A DNA stretch of 64,000 nt from Porticoccaceae bacterium LTM1 (GCA_030252795.1 CP127080.1:2869501-2933500), one strand, 5' to 3'; counted from the stretch's first letter, positions 36,333-46,722 are shown. Program-made: numbers and translations. Notes: generated by a model from the sequence alone, not told the origin.

Positions 36333-36403
36333 TGTCATCCTGAGTGAAACGAAGGATCTCTAAGCTTAGCAGTAAGAGATCCTTCGCTACGCTCAGGATG
36401 ACA
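36333..36403. repeat. GTCATCCTGAG foldback element
   Basis: 28-base inverted repeat (36333-36360 and 36376-36403) with three mismatches and a 15-base loop. Arms begin TGTCATCCTGAG and contain GAAGGATCTC. It lies between the convergent ends of the ureohydrolase gene and chpC, and could act as a two-way terminator. The same arm sequence borders the nested repeats at 61122-61315 and 61629-61814. Confidence 0.75.
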
Positions 36404-36425
36404 GCTGTCGTTAGTGAGTTGAGCT

Positions 36426-36902
36426 TTATTGACTTAACTGCTTTTCAATATACGCCAGATCCGGCATCACAACACCGTTGTCATCCAGAGTTGCATACAT
36501 CAGCACACCCGCATCCAGGGCCTCATCGCCCTGGGGGCGAAAATCACTGGTTGGGGTAATACGCACACTTCGTGGGTACCCTTGTGTAACCAAGCCATAA
36601 AAGCCGAATTTGGGCTTTTCTCCGGAAGCTTTGAGAATAGCAATACGGGCATTCTCGGTTAGGGATTGCAGCTCTCCGCCGATCAGCGCTTCATAGCACA
36701 CCAGTGGAATCTCCTGCTCCCGCCACTCAATCATCCCCAAGTACCACTGATGGTCACTTTCAACCGAACTTACCGGTAACTTTTCCACCACTTCCGATAC
36801 TGCGGATACTGGCAACAGCAGTGTCGCCTCCTTGATCGGCACCATCAGGCTGTCTACAAAAGAGACCAGCTGGCGAGGTTGAACACTGGTTATCTGGTTC
36901 AT
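36426..36902 (-). CDS. chpC: CheW-like chemotaxis adaptor ChpC
   Basis: A 158-residue CheW-fold protein. It overlaps the end of chpA by four bases (ATGA), so it is the last gene of the Pil-Chp cluster here. The CheW pattern is seen in LLLPVSAVSEVV, WYLGMIEWREQEIPLV and KPKFGFYGLVTQGYPRSVRI. In Pseudomonas ChpC is an accessory CheW of the Chp system that links some receptors or inputs to ChpA. In that genus chpB comes between chpA and chpC; here it is missing. Confidence 0.82.
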   Translation of the reverse strand: MNQITSVQPRQLVSFVDSLMVPIKEATLLLPVSAVSEVVEKLPVSSVESDHQWYLGMIEWREQEIPLVCYEALIGGELQSLTENARIAILKASGEKPKFGFYGLVTQGYPRSVRITPTSDFRPQGDEALDAGVLMYATLDDNGVVMPDLAYIEKQLSQ

Positions 36903-39900
36903 TCAGCAAGCTCCTGCGCAACCATTGCAGGTTCGCGGTTAAGCAGTTCGTTGATCGATTTCAACAGATCTTCCTCGCGATAGGGTTTACCAAGGTAATG
37001 GTTTACACCCAGCGACAGGGCCCGTTCGCGGTGCTTATCACCGGTTCTGGACGTGATCATGATAATTGGCAGTGACTCAAAACGAGCCATGGAGCGCAGT
37101 CGGCTGGCCACTTCGAAGCCATCCATTCTTGGCATTTCGATATCCAGCAACATTACATCCGGATCGTGGTCGCGCAGCAGACGCATTGCGTCGGCACCGT
37201 CTTTTGCGGTCAACACATTGAAGTTTTCCCGCTCCAGGAAGCGGCTGGTTACCTTGCGCACAGTCACCGAGTCATCCACCACCATAACGGTCGGTACGGT
37301 AACTCGACTGTCAGCCGCAGAAGCATCCTCCAGCCACTGAACCTTGCCACCACTGAGCTGCTTCTGGGTACGCAGCAGCGCCAGTAAGTCGAGAATCACC
37401 ACCACGCGGCCATCACCCAATACGGTAGCACCGGAAAGTCCGGGCACCACACTGAACTGGGTGCCAAGGGTCTTCACCACAATTTCGCTACTGCCCACCA
37501 GGCGATCTACCTGCACCGCATAGGACTGCTGCTCTGAGCGAACCAATACCAGCGGAATCAATTCCTCTTCGGCACTGATACGCGGCGGCGTGCCAGCGTG
37601 GAGCAAAGAGCCCAGGTTGCGAACACTGTATTCCGAGGCACCGTATTTGTAGCGTGCCATCGGGTTGCGATAAAAATGTTCCAGTTCTGATGGAGTGAGA
37701 CGAACCACACCGTCGATGGAGGTCAGCGGCAGGGCGTAGAGATCATCCGCAACTTCAATCATCAGGGCGCGGTTCACCGATACGGTAAACGGCAGACGCA
37801 CCTGGAATTCGGTGCCGACGCCCTGCTCGGTGCGAATCGCAATCACACCGCCAAGCTGGCGCACTTCGGCGTTCACCACATCCATACCGACGCCGCGACC
37901 GGAAATATGGGACACATTCTCAGAGGTTGAGAAGCCAGCTTCGAGAATAAACTGAACGACCTCCTGATCACTGAGCTGAGCATCTTCGGCCATCAGCCCC
38001 ACTTTGATCGCTTTTTGGCGAATAGCGTCGATATTCAGGCCGCGGCCGTCATCCGCCAGGCGAATCACGATATCGCCACCCTCTCGCTTCAGGTCGAGGC
38101 TGATAATTCCCTGATCCGGCTTGCCGGCAGCGTGACGCTGTTCGACAGATTCAATACCGTGGTCAATTGCGTTGCGCAGCATGTGATCCAGCGCTGGCAA
38201 TATTTTCTCCAGTACCGAACGATCCATCTCGCCTTCTACATTCATCAGGCGCAGGTCAACCTGTTTACCTAACTCGGCAGAAACCTGGCGAACAATGCGA
38301 CGCAGGCGCGGTACCAGACGGCTGAACGGCACCATACGTGAGCGCATCAACCCTTCCTGCAGGTCGGTATTAATACGACCCTGCTGGATCAGCAGTGATT
38401 CAGCTTCGCGCGATTTTAGGTTGAGGGTGTCTTTCAGGTCCTGCAAGTCGGACGCCGACTCCATCAGCGAGCGAGACAGCTGCTGCAATTTGGAGTAACG
38501 GTCCATTTCCAGCGGGTCAAAATCGTCGCGGTTATCGGAAGCCTCAATCTGCTCACGGCGGAACATCACCTGCGCCTCGGTCTCAATACCCAGGCGACGC
38601 ACCTGGTCCTGAAGGCGGCGAATAGTGGTGTTCATTTCATCCAGCGCAAAGCTGAATTCGCTAATCTGTTGTTCAACACGGCCACGGGCAATGGAGGTTT
38701 CACCGGCCATATTCACCAGGCCATCCAGCAGGGTGGCATTAACCTTGACCATCTCCTGCGGCTGGTTTGAGGCGTTATCGTGTCCACCTCTTGCCGCAGA
38801 AATCAGTTGCGCCATACCACCGGAGACAATGCTCTTCACCGGAGCTTCAGCTGGCAACTGTGATTGCTCAGACTCTTTCGCCTCTTCCGGCTGCTTGTCA
38901 CCACGCAGCTGGCGGGTTTTTTGGTGTAGCTCGTCCTGGCGTGCCTGAAGCGTTTCAAAGAAAGCGTCGTTGTGAGCATCGCCGTCTGTTTCAATCAACC
39001 AGGTCTCAAAGTCGTGGCTGACCTCACCCAGATCGGCCTGGTCGGCCATGCGGGCACCACCCTTAAAGGTGTGCAGATGGCGTTTGAGTTCTTCACAAGA
39101 CGCGACACTGTCCGGCTTTTTCTGCCATTCCTGAATGCACTGGTCGATACTCTCCAGAAGCTCGTCGGCTTCTTCGAGGAAAATTTCCAGAATTTCGTTG
39201 TCGGCGCTCTGCTCTCTGGGCTGCGGTACATTGGCCGCATTGAGTAGCGGCTCCGGTGCCGGCTTTTCGGCTTCGGCTTCGGCTTCGGCTTCGGCTTCGG
39301 CTTCGGCTTCGGCTTCGGCTTCGGCTTCGGCTTCGGCTTCGGCTTCGGCTTCGGCTTCGGCTTCGGCTTCGGCTTCGGCTTCGGCTTCGGCTTCGGCTTC
39401 GGCTTCGGCTTCGGCTTCGGCTTCGGCTTCGGCTTCGGCTTCGGCTTCGGCTTCGGCTTCGGCTTCGGCTTCGGCTTCGGCTTCGGCTTCGGCTTCGGCT
39501 TCGGCTTCGGCTTCGGCTTCGGCTTCGGCTTCGGCTTCGGCTTCGGCTTCGGCTTCGGCTTCGGCTTCGGCTTCGGCTTCGGCTTCGGCTTCGGCTTCGG
39601 CTTCCAGAACAGATTCGAGCAGTTGCTCGTCAAACTCAACAGTTAATTCCTGATCGTCATGCTCCAAATGGATAAATTCGCCGGTTTCGAGGCTCACTTC
39701 GGCTAGCTCAGGAACAATCTCGTCTGTGTCCATGAGGCCAACAGGCTCTGCAAACAGCAGTTCGGTATTTTCAATAGATACCGGAACCTGCTCACTCACT
39801 TCCAGAACAAGTGGCTCGTCGTCCAGACCACCCACCTCGGTATTGGCAGCCAAAGAGATTGAAAGCGCATCTGTGATTTCAGGCTCAACTACCAAATCAA

Positions 39901-42900
39901 CTGATTCGACTTCCTCTTCATCATTCTCAACAACCTCTTCCGGTTGTTGCTGCATGGCTTCGACGAGCTGGTTCAGTGCATCAATCTGCTGCCCTGGGTT
40001 GGCCAGAGCTTGCTCGGCAGCGACGGTATCCATCATATCGAGCAGATGGTCAAAGACCGGCAACAACTCGTCGACGATGCCTGTTTGCGCAGTTTGAAGT
40101 TCCGCTGCCACATTGAACGTTATCGCCAAACGCTCTGCGAGATCCGCAAGAGGAGTTTCTCCCGCTTCCACTGCGCCCTGCTGTAACTGTTTCGATTCAT
40201 CAGCAAGGGTCTGCCATTGCGGCTGCAAGCCAGTTTCACGCCAGGAATTCATTGCCTCGTCGAGAGCGAGCAGGTTGTGCAGACCACCACTCATCAAGGC
40301 CTGTAATGTACGACGATCGGCAGGCGGAGTTTGATCGTCGGCCTGAGCTCCGCTAAGCAGCGGCTGAATCGACTGCTGATGAATCTGCTCAATGCGAGCA
40401 AGCATCTCCTGCAGGTCATCTACCGTTGGATTTTCGGAGTTTTCCAATACAGGAATAGAGGAGCAAAGCGTGGTTACAACGTCGTTCAACAAACTGACCA
40501 GTTCTTCAATCACTGGCAGCTGGAAGTTAAAGAACTCCTTGACCAGGTGCTCCAAAGGCGTCAGCAATTGGGCGAGGTCAACCACCTCAGCCATATGAGC
40601 ACTGCCTTTAAGGGTATGGAAAGCGCGCTGAAGCTGTTCAGTCGGCACCGGATAATCAGGCGCAGACTGCTGGGCCAAGGACAGGAATTCGGAGATCGCC
40701 TCCAGATGCTGCTGAGTCTCTTTGGCAAATACCACCAGCAGGTTGTCTTCAACTTCCTCTTCTGCCGGTTCATCGGCCAAATCAACTGTCGGAAGCTGGG
40801 CAATATCGTAAGTGCTACCACTGGCAATGCTTTCAGCGACTCCTTGCAGCTCAGCAGCCAGCGCCGCATTTTCCGGCTGGCGGCGTTGCTCAAAGGCTGC
40901 AACAAGCTCCGGCATTACCGCAGAGCAGCGAGCTACCACTTCGGCCACCACCGGGCCCAGTGGCACACGTCCATCAATTACCCGGTTGAGCATGTCTTCC
41001 ACAGCCCAGGCAAAGTCGCCAATGCGGTTGGCGCTCACCATTCGACCACTGCCCTTGAGGGTGTGGTAACTGCGGCGAATATCGGCGAGCGTACGTTCGT
41101 TATTCAGGTCAAGCTGCCATACGGGAACCAGATCGTGCAGAGTTTCCAGTACTTCGGCGGCTTCTTCGACGAAGACTTCAACAATTTCTTCGTCGAAGTC
41201 TTCATCAAACTCTTGCTCTTCTGTAGCCGACTGTTCAGTACTTTCAGGCTGCTGACACTCTGTATCGGTAGCTGTCGTCTCCGGTACAGAAGTTAACGGT
41301 TCTTCATAAGAAGGTGGTGCTTCGGCTTCTACCGACTCGACATTCGGCGTTTCCGCCCCAGAGTCAAACGCACTCAGATCGATGTCCAGAGACAGACTGT
41401 CTACGTCGTCAAGATCGAAGGTCGGAAGTTCACTCTCTGGGGTCGTCTCGCGCTCCTCTTCGACCTGCTCGACTTTAGGCGCGGTATCGACTTTTGATTT
41501 CTGTTCGTTTACCGCTGGAGCCAATTCACCGCGCAATACTTTTGCACCGTGCTCGGCCTGGGCCAAAATATTGTGTTTTTCTTCGTCATTACTCTGGTCA
41601 TGCGCTTCCAGGTAGTACTCGATACTGGTGATCACATCGGCTAGGCAATCCAGCATTGGCCACTCTGGAATTTCGATACTATCCAGCAGGTGATTTTCGA
41701 TGTAGTCGCCTGCTGCTTCGATGACCTCCGATGGTCGCATCATTCCCATCATCATCAGGGCACCACGGACTTCCTTGAGCATTTGCGGAGTCTGTTCCAG
41801 GAAATGGCGATCCCACTGCGATGAGATAAACTCGACCACGTTTTCCTTGATTTTTTCCAGACCGGTGCGCATCTCCCTGAGCAGAGTCTGGCGAGCTTGC
41901 TGAAGTTCGATTTCTGACTGGTCGACACTCTCTGATTGCAGGCCTCCCGAATTGCCCCAGGCATTCAGCAAGGTTTCGCAATCCACCAGTCGGGTAGCAA
42001 TTTGATCCAGCTCTTCGTCATTCAGAGGTGTTTCACTTGAAGACGCTTTTTGCAGCTCTTCAGCCAGTTCGCGAAGCTGTTGCCCCATCTTGGCCAGGCC
42101 GACAAATTCCAGTGTATCCGCCATTCGCGCAACCAGTTCCCTGGTTCGCGCTATCAACTCGTGGTTGCTGCTGCCGGTGTGTTGGTACTCGGTAAGCGCT
42201 TCCTTGGAAACTCCCAGTTCTTCAAGCAAAGTATTGGCAATTGCCTTAACAGCACCGGGATCAAAGTTGGCTGATAAGCTACCCTCACCCCTGATACTGC
42301 CTTCCGGCAGTGCATTTTCGAGCTGATACGCTTTGCGAATAAAGTCGATACGCTGGGAGCTGGCGTTACTGGCCGCAATGTAATAAAGCAGGTTTTTTAG
42401 CAGGCCAGGGGCAACCGGCTGCTTCAAGGCTTCAACACCACCCTGTTGCAGCTGGCGTATCTCCCGCTCCAGGGAACGGAGCAGGAATTTCATCCCGGAA
42501 GACAGTGAAATACTGTTTTTGCTGACCCCTTCAATTACACCGAGGGCAACTTGCCAAAGTTGCTGTTGGGGATTCCCAGTGGCCAGCTCTTGCAGGCGAC
42601 GAAATACTTTTTCGATGTAACCGATGTTTTTATCACGATCGGTATTACGAATCAGTCCCAGCAGTGCAACCTGATACATCTGGCGCAGTTTTTTCAACAA
42701 CTCCACAAACGCGGTATTGTCGAGAAGTGTCTCTGAGCCACTGGCTTTTATTAGTGGAATTTCAGGATTAAATAACGACCCTTCGGACAGAAGTTGTTTT
42801 CCTCGTACCGCCCGCAGGTCATTCATCAGGGCAATGAGCGTGGCAGGCTGGTCGCTGCCACACATAACAATTTGCCGAATATAGGCTGGCAATTTGAGAA

Positions 42901-43189
42901 TAGCCTGAACCAGTACCTCACTTGCCTCACTGGTATTGGCAATATTATCTGCAATGATCGCCTCAACCAGATCTTCCATCTCGTTGGCCAACTGAATGGC
43001 ACCATGGCACTCGGCAATTTTCAGGGTACCGTTTACCTGATGGATATGGGTCTGACAAAACCGAATCTGGGTCTCATCGGACGGATCCTTGAGATAGCTA
43101 TCGAGCGCTTCAAAGGCCTGCTTGAGAGATTCTTCGATCTCATCGACCAGCCACTCGAGGCCATGAAGATTTCCGCTTTCAATACTCAC
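36899..43189 (-). CDS. chpA: Hybrid histidine kinase ChpA (CheA of twitching motility)
   Basis: A 2096-residue kinase with a GTG start directly after the pilK stop. The N-terminal part (about 1-560) is FimL-like with degenerate Hpt modules (QTHIHQVNGTLKI). True Hpt phosphorylation sites are H709 (HTLKGSGRMV), H858 (HTLKGSAHMA) and H1373 (HTFKGGARMA). Residues 1196-1307 are an unbroken Glu-Ala run. Then come a dimerisation helix region, HATPase with LDHMLRNAIDHGIES and ADDGRGLNIDAI, a CheW domain, and a receiver domain with DDS and phospho-Asp D2016 (LLDIEMPRMDG). Family role: cytoplasmic-membrane kinase that controls type IV pili through PilG and PilH. Pseudomonas ChpA is about 2470 residues with more Hpt modules. 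Confidence 0.93.
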   Translation of the reverse strand: MSIESGNLHGLEWLVDEIEESLKQAFEALDSYLKDPSDETQIRFCQTHIHQVNGTLKIAECHGAIQLANEMEDLVEAIIADNIANTSEASEVLVQAILKLPAYIRQIVMCGSDQPATLIALMNDLRAVRGKQLLSEGSLFNPEIPLIKASGSETLLDNTAFVELLKKLRQMYQVALLGLIRNTDRDKNIGYIEKVFRRLQELATGNPQQQLWQVALGVIEGVSKNSISLSSGMKFLLRSLEREIRQLQQGGVEALKQPVAPGLLKNLLYYIAASNASSQRIDFIRKAYQLENALPEGSIRGEGSLSANFDPGAVKAIANTLLEELGVSKEALTEYQHTGSSNHELIARTRELVARMADTLEFVGLAKMGQQLRELAEELQKASSSETPLNDEELDQIATRLVDCETLLNAWGNSGGLQSESVDQSEIELQQARQTLLREMRTGLEKIKENVVEFISSQWDRHFLEQTPQMLKEVRGALMMMGMMRPSEVIEAAGDYIENHLLDSIEIPEWPMLDCLADVITSIEYYLEAHDQSNDEEKHNILAQAEHGAKVLRGELAPAVNEQKSKVDTAPKVEQVEEERETTPESELPTFDLDDVDSLSLDIDLSAFDSGAETPNVESVEAEAPPSYEEPLTSVPETTATDTECQQPESTEQSATEEQEFDEDFDEEIVEVFVEEAAEVLETLHDLVPVWQLDLNNERTLADIRRSYHTLKGSGRMVSANRIGDFAWAVEDMLNRVIDGRVPLGPVVAEVVARCSAVMPELVAAFEQRRQPENAALAAELQGVAESIASGSTYDIAQLPTVDLADEPAEEEVEDNLLVVFAKETQQHLEAISEFLSLAQQSAPDYPVPTEQLQRAFHTLKGSAHMAEVVDLAQLLTPLEHLVKEFFNFQLPVIEELVSLLNDVVTTLCSSIPVLENSENPTVDDLQEMLARIEQIHQQSIQPLLSGAQADDQTPPADRRTLQALMSGGLHNLLALDEAMNSWRETGLQPQWQTLADESKQLQQGAVEAGETPLADLAERLAITFNVAAELQTAQTGIVDELLPVFDHLLDMMDTVAAEQALANPGQQIDALNQLVEAMQQQPEEVVENDEEEVESVDLVVEPEITDALSISLAANTEVGGLDDEPLVLEVSEQVPVSIENTELLFAEPVGLMDTDEIVPELAEVSLETGEFIHLEHDDQELTVEFDEQLLESVLEAEAEAEAEAEAEAEAEAEAEAEAEAEAEAEAEAEAEAEAEAEAEAEAEAEAEAEAEAEAEAEAEAEAEAEAEAEAEAEAEAEAEAEAEAEAEAEAEAEAEAEAEAEAEAEAEKPAPEPLLNAANVPQPREQSADNEILEIFLEEADELLESIDQCIQEWQKKPDSVASCEELKRHLHTFKGGARMADQADLGEVSHDFETWLIETDGDAHNDAFFETLQARQDELHQKTRQLRGDKQPEEAKESEQSQLPAEAPVKSIVSGGMAQLISAARGGHDNASNQPQEMVKVNATLLDGLVNMAGETSIARGRVEQQISEFSFALDEMNTTIRRLQDQVRRLGIETEAQVMFRREQIEASDNRDDFDPLEMDRYSKLQQLSRSLMESASDLQDLKDTLNLKSREAESLLIQQGRINTDLQEGLMRSRMVPFSRLVPRLRRIVRQVSAELGKQVDLRLMNVEGEMDRSVLEKILPALDHMLRNAIDHGIESVEQRHAAGKPDQGIISLDLKREGGDIVIRLADDGRGLNIDAIRQKAIKVGLMAEDAQLSDQEVVQFILEAGFSTSENVSHISGRGVGMDVVNAEVRQLGGVIAIRTEQGVGTEFQVRLPFTVSVNRALMIEVADDLYALPLTSIDGVVRLTPSELEHFYRNPMARYKYGASEYSVRNLGSLLHAGTPPRISAEEELIPLVLVRSEQQSYAVQVDRLVGSSEIVVKTLGTQFSVVPGLSGATVLGDGRVVVILDLLALLRTQKQLSGGKVQWLEDASAADSRVTVPTVMVVDDSVTVRKVTSRFLERENFNVLTAKDGADAMRLLRDHDPDVMLLDIEMPRMDGFEVASRLRSMARFESLPIIMITSRTGDKHRERALSLGVNHYLGKPYREEDLLKSINELLNREPAMVAQELAE
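39269..39604 (-). repeat. Perfect hexanucleotide microsatellite (GAAGCC)56 in chpA
   Basis: 56 identical 6-base units (336 bases, no interruption), read on the minus strand as GAA GCC = Glu-Ala. It lies between the second and third Hpt domains. Because the unit is two codons, gain or loss of units keeps the frame and only alters linker length. Confidence 0.98.
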
Positions 43190-44044
43190 TTACGACTCCT
43201 CACCAGGCCGTCGGTAAACCTGCACGGTTTTCCCCCCGTCCCGCTCTAATGCTGGTGGTCGCCAGTCTGACAATTCACCGGGGCCTACTATCAAGCGACC
43301 TCCGGGTTTCAGACTGCTCGCCAGTCGTTTCACCAGTTCCTGTCGCTGCCAACGTCTAAAGTAGGGCAACAGGTTCTGGCAAAAGATTATGTCCGCATTA
43401 CTGAACAGGCTGTTTTGATTATTTTCCAACAAATTTGCCTGAATAAAGCAGGTGCGGCGCTTTATTGTTTGTTTTATTTGGTAACGCCCTTCACCGGTTT
43501 TCTGAAAACAGTGATCCAGCAAAACCGGTTCAAGTTGGGACATCCTGGTTGAGTCGTATTCACCTCGCCGTGCAGAAGCAATTGCGGCACGGCTGACATC
43601 AACACCAAACACCCCGTAATTTACAGCGCTATTTGTGTGAGCCTGGCTCATTGCCATCGCCAGTGAATAAGTCTCTTCACCGCTTGCACACCCCAGACTC
43701 CACACCGAAAAACTACCGCCCCCCGACTGTTGATGTTGGCGCCAGCACTCTACCGCAAAGTCGATTGACTCCGGGTGACGAAAAAACCGGGTCTCCTTGA
43801 CCACAAGCTCATCCGTCAAAAGCTGCCACTCTGAGATGCTCGCCGGATGATCGCCTGTTGCAAAATTAAAATACGTTTCCGCATCCATTTCGCAGGCAGC
43901 CATGCGTTCGACAATTCGACCACAGACTCCAAGCCGACGATCATCACCAATGCGAACCCCAATTTGCCGTTCAAAACGCTGGCACCAGAGTTGGTACACG
44001 TTTTCATCCAAATCGGCTGGCGTTCGCATCGCCACTGGGCTCAT
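43190..44044 (-). CDS. pilK: CheR-type methyltransferase PilK
   Basis: A 284-residue protein from the ATG at 44044; a GTG six bases upstream (44050) is an alternative. An N-terminal CheR helical domain with TDELVVKETRFFRHPE is followed by the SAM-binding fold (WSLGCASGEETYSLAMAM, GVFGVDVS, DIIFCQNLLPYF, LKPGGRLIVGPGE). The N-RFFR motif and SLGCASGEE-YS are the usual CheR signatures. It is expected to methylate the PilJ receptor. It sits between pilJ and chpA, as in Pseudomonas. No CheB-type methylesterase gene is found in this cluster. Confidence 0.88.
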   Translation of the reverse strand: MSPVAMRTPADLDENVYQLWCQRFERQIGVRIGDDRRLGVCGRIVERMAACEMDAETYFNFATGDHPASISEWQLLTDELVVKETRFFRHPESIDFAVECWRQHQQSGGGSFSVWSLGCASGEETYSLAMAMSQAHTNSAVNYGVFGVDVSRAAIASARRGEYDSTRMSQLEPVLLDHCFQKTGEGRYQIKQTIKRRTCFIQANLLENNQNSLFSNADIIFCQNLLPYFRRWQRQELVKRLASSLKPGGRLIVGPGELSDWRPPALERDGGKTVQVYRRPGEES

Positions 44045-44063
44045 CAACACATTTACGTTCCGG

Positions 44064-46382
44064 TCAGGAAACTCGTTCTTCGTCGCTGATTTCTACCGAT
44101 AACTCATCCTCTTCCCGGTCGAAATCAGCCACCAAAAGTTGGTCTTCACTGATATCCAGGTCAATGTCATCGGAGCTGTTGCGCCCGCTTTCATAAGAAT
44201 CGGTCGAAAGAGTGTCAGCGATATCTTCAGCCATCATTACCAATTCGTCTGCATTGCGGCCGTGTTCTTCCTCATCGCTTTCACGAACCGGAAGCTGGCC
44301 ATATGGATCGAAGCCTGCTGTGCCATGATCCTGCTCTGCAAATTCTTCATGCTCCTCAACAGCATCTTCATGACCAGCCACTTCTGGCAGCTTAAAGCCA
44401 GATACCGACTCACGCATGTCAACCGCCATCTCGGCCAACTCACCAACCGACTGGGCAGTGGCAGTGGTACCGGACAGGGTTTGCGAGGAAATTTCCCGAA
44501 TTACGTTCATGGTGCCTGACACGTGGCTGGCAGTCTTGGCCTGCTGGCGTGCGGCGGTGGAGATATCCTGAATCAATTCCGCGAGGTCGGCAGATACCTT
44601 CTCGATCTCTTCCAGTGCCACACCAGCGTTGTGGGCAAGTTCCGCACCCTTCACTACCTCGGTGGTGGTGGACTCCATCGAGCTTACCGCTTCGTTGGTA
44701 TCGGTCTGAATGGTTTTTACCAGCGAGGCAATCTGCTTGGTCGCCGAGGCAGAGCGTTCAGCCAGCCCCTGTACCTCGTCCGCAACCACCGCGAAACCGC
44801 GGCCCGCTTCACCGGCCATGGACGCCTGAATCGCGGCGTTCAATGCCAGAATGTTGGTCTGGTCGGCAATCTCGTTAATCAGGCTTACGATGTCACCAAT
44901 CTCCTGGGAGGATTCACCCAGTCGCTTGATTCGTTTCGAGGTGTCCTGAATCTGTTCGCGAATGGTGTCCATGCCGGTGATGGTGTCACGTACAACCTCA
45001 CCACCTTTTTTAGCGATGGATACCGAGCGCTCCGCTACCACGGCCGATTCGGCAGCATTGGTAGATACCTGGTCAATGGTCACCGCCATTTCGTTAATGG
45101 CCGCAGAAGCACCGATAATTTCCTGAGCCTGGTGCTCAGAGGCATCAGACAGTTCCAGTGCTGTAGCACGGGTTTCGTTAGCGGACGCCGCCACGTTCTC
45201 GGCAGTATCCTGAATTCGGGAAACCAGAATCCGCAGCTGGTCAATTGCGTAGTTGATGGAGTCAGCAATAGCACCGGTGAAGTCTTCGGTTACTGTCGCT
45301 TCAGAAGTCAGGTCACCTTCTGCAAGACCGCCAATTTCATCCAGCAGTCGAATCAGTGCTCCCTGGTTACGCTCGTTGGCTTCATTGGAGTCTTTCGCGC
45401 TGCGGCGGGTAGCTGTCCAGGAGATAACCCCCATCAGGAACAGAATCAACAGTGCAGCACCGCCACCCAACAAAGCAGTCTGATCGGTGAACTGACGCTG
45501 CTTCGGCAGCTCATTGATGATCCCTTCCAACGCGGTGATTTCGTTATCGAGGGTGAGGGATTCGTCGTCAATCACTTCGGATGCCTGACGAGCACGGAAC
45601 AGTGCCGGAGTCGCTTCAAAAATAGCTTGTACTTCGTTACTTACAAACTGAAAGCGCTCACTGATCAGGTCGAGGTTTTCGCGGGCACGACGGTTAACTA
45701 CTCGGGAAATCCCCATTACCGCATCGCCGTTGCGCATCCCTTCCAGCACTTTACCGAACTTGTTCGCATCGAGGTTAAACTGGTCAGCGGCGGCTTCGGC
45801 ATCGCTGCCACCAGCCAGCATCTTATCGATGTTACGACCGATGCGCTCCACTCGCCACGCCTGCTCAACAGCCTGGGCAATCTGGTCGCCCGGTGAACGA
45901 CCTTCAATCAGAATATCCACCACATCAAGGTGAGCCTGCTGCAATTCAGGCAGAGTATTGTTCAGGGTTGAAGCCACCTGGTTCAGATAGAGGATGGTTT
46001 CCCTGTCTGCCAAAATGGTATTGGCTTTTTCCTGTACCAACCCCCAGGAGTTGTCCATCAGGGAAAGCTTGCTGCTGTCGAGATTATCATCATTGCGCAG
46101 ACTGGCTTTCAATCTTTTCCAGCTCTGGTCCATGCTGTCCACGGTGAGCTTGAGGTCATCAAAGGCCTTGTCACTGCCTGACGTCGCATCATCCACATGG
46201 GACGTCAACTGCGTCGACAGAATGTCGAGCTGCGATACCCGGTCTCTGTTTTCCCGGTCGCGCTCTGCACTATCGACTATCTGCATTACGTTAAAAGCCA
46301 CAAACGCCATTGCTGCAACCAACAAGATGGTCAGCAATAGCTGTGTGACACTGAACTTGGCCTTTTTTGCACCGGTAATCAT
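44064..46382 (-). CDS. pilJ: Methyl-accepting chemotaxis protein PilJ
   Basis: A 772-residue receptor. Transmembrane helix 1 lies at about 14-32, a periplasmic helical sensor region follows (two PilJ-like modules), helix 2 is at about 305-325, then HAMP, then the signalling coiled coil with the hairpin tip [20 protein letters not shown] followed by [11 protein letters not shown]. The C-terminal 130 residues are unusually acidic ([22 protein letters not shown]). The usual Pseudomonas protein is about 680 residues, so the extra length is mostly this acidic tail. It is separated from pilI by a 340-base gap with a foldback element, which suggests separate transcription or a regulated break. Confidence 0.9.
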   Translation of the reverse strand: MITGAKKAKFSVTQLLLTILLVAAMAFVAFNVMQIVDSAERDRENRDRVSQLDILSTQLTSHVDDATSGSDKAFDDLKLTVDSMDQSWKRLKASLRNDDNLDSSKLSLMDNSWGLVQEKANTILADRETILYLNQVASTLNNTLPELQQAHLDVVDILIEGRSPGDQIAQAVEQAWRVERIGRNIDKMLAGGSDAEAAADQFNLDANKFGKVLEGMRNGDAVMGISRVVNRRARENLDLISERFQFVSNEVQAIFEATPALFRARQASEVIDDESLTLDNEITALEGIINELPKQRQFTDQTALLGGGAALLILFLMGVISWTATRRSAKDSNEANERNQGALIRLLDEIGGLAEGDLTSEATVTEDFTGAIADSINYAIDQLRILVSRIQDTAENVAASANETRATALELSDASEHQAQEIIGASAAINEMAVTIDQVSTNAAESAVVAERSVSIAKKGGEVVRDTITGMDTIREQIQDTSKRIKRLGESSQEIGDIVSLINEIADQTNILALNAAIQASMAGEAGRGFAVVADEVQGLAERSASATKQIASLVKTIQTDTNEAVSSMESTTTEVVKGAELAHNAGVALEEIEKVSADLAELIQDISTAARQQAKTASHVSGTMNVIREISSQTLSGTTATAQSVGELAEMAVDMRESVSGFKLPEVAGHEDAVEEHEEFAEQDHGTAGFDPYGQLPVRESDEEEHGRNADELVMMAEDIADTLSTDSYESGRNSSDDIDLDISEDQLLVADFDREEDELSVEISDEERVS

Positions 46383-46722
46383 TTTGTTGTACTCCGTGCG
46401 AGTTGTGCTGTTAAAACCTTAGCCTTGCTGTTGAACAGGGATCTCTAACAAAAAAGAATGCGAGGTAAAGCTCGATTGCTACAAACAGAAATTCGGGAAT
46501 CATTTCCCGGACTTCCAGATTGATCCTACCGCGTTGCCAAGCCTCTATGACTTTCTTGTTATCTTGCAGATTGTTGAAGTTCTATCTGCGTTGCTCCTGC
46601 CGCGTTAAAAATGGACTCAAATCGGTCATTTATTACAATAAACTCCCTCTTTTCGTCCATTTTTGCCTTGCAGTAGCCACCTCGAAAACGAATTTCAACA
46701 ACCTGCTAATGGGCCAGTGACC
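46383..46722 (-). other. 340-base gap between pilI and pilJ
   Basis: No gene seen. It holds a small hairpin CGGGAA/TTCCCG (46494-46509) and the 148-base foldback element at 46563-46710. In most relatives these genes are nearly adjacent. Confidence 0.6.
46563..46710. repeat. Imperfect foldback (MITE-like) element inside the pil cluster
   Basis: Left arm 46563-46600 and right arm about 46667-46710 are imperfect inverted copies around GCAG-AGC...TTCAACAA-CTGC. Within the loop is a perfect 10-bp pair AAAAATGGAC (46607-46616) and GTCCATTTTT (46655-46664). No reading frame. Probably a non-autonomous repeat or structured RNA. Confidence 0.55.

Noticed and set aside
39269-39604. CRISPR-like array
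   Set aside because: The 56 units are 6 bases long and directly adjacent, with no spacers; it is a coding microsatellite.
39135-39675. Several long open frames on both strands over the chpA repeat, encoding poly(Ser-Ala), poly(Arg-Leu) and poly(Pro-Lys)
   Set aside because: A stop-free hexanucleotide repeat leaves all six frames open; only the Glu-Ala frame joins to conserved ChpA domains on both sides.
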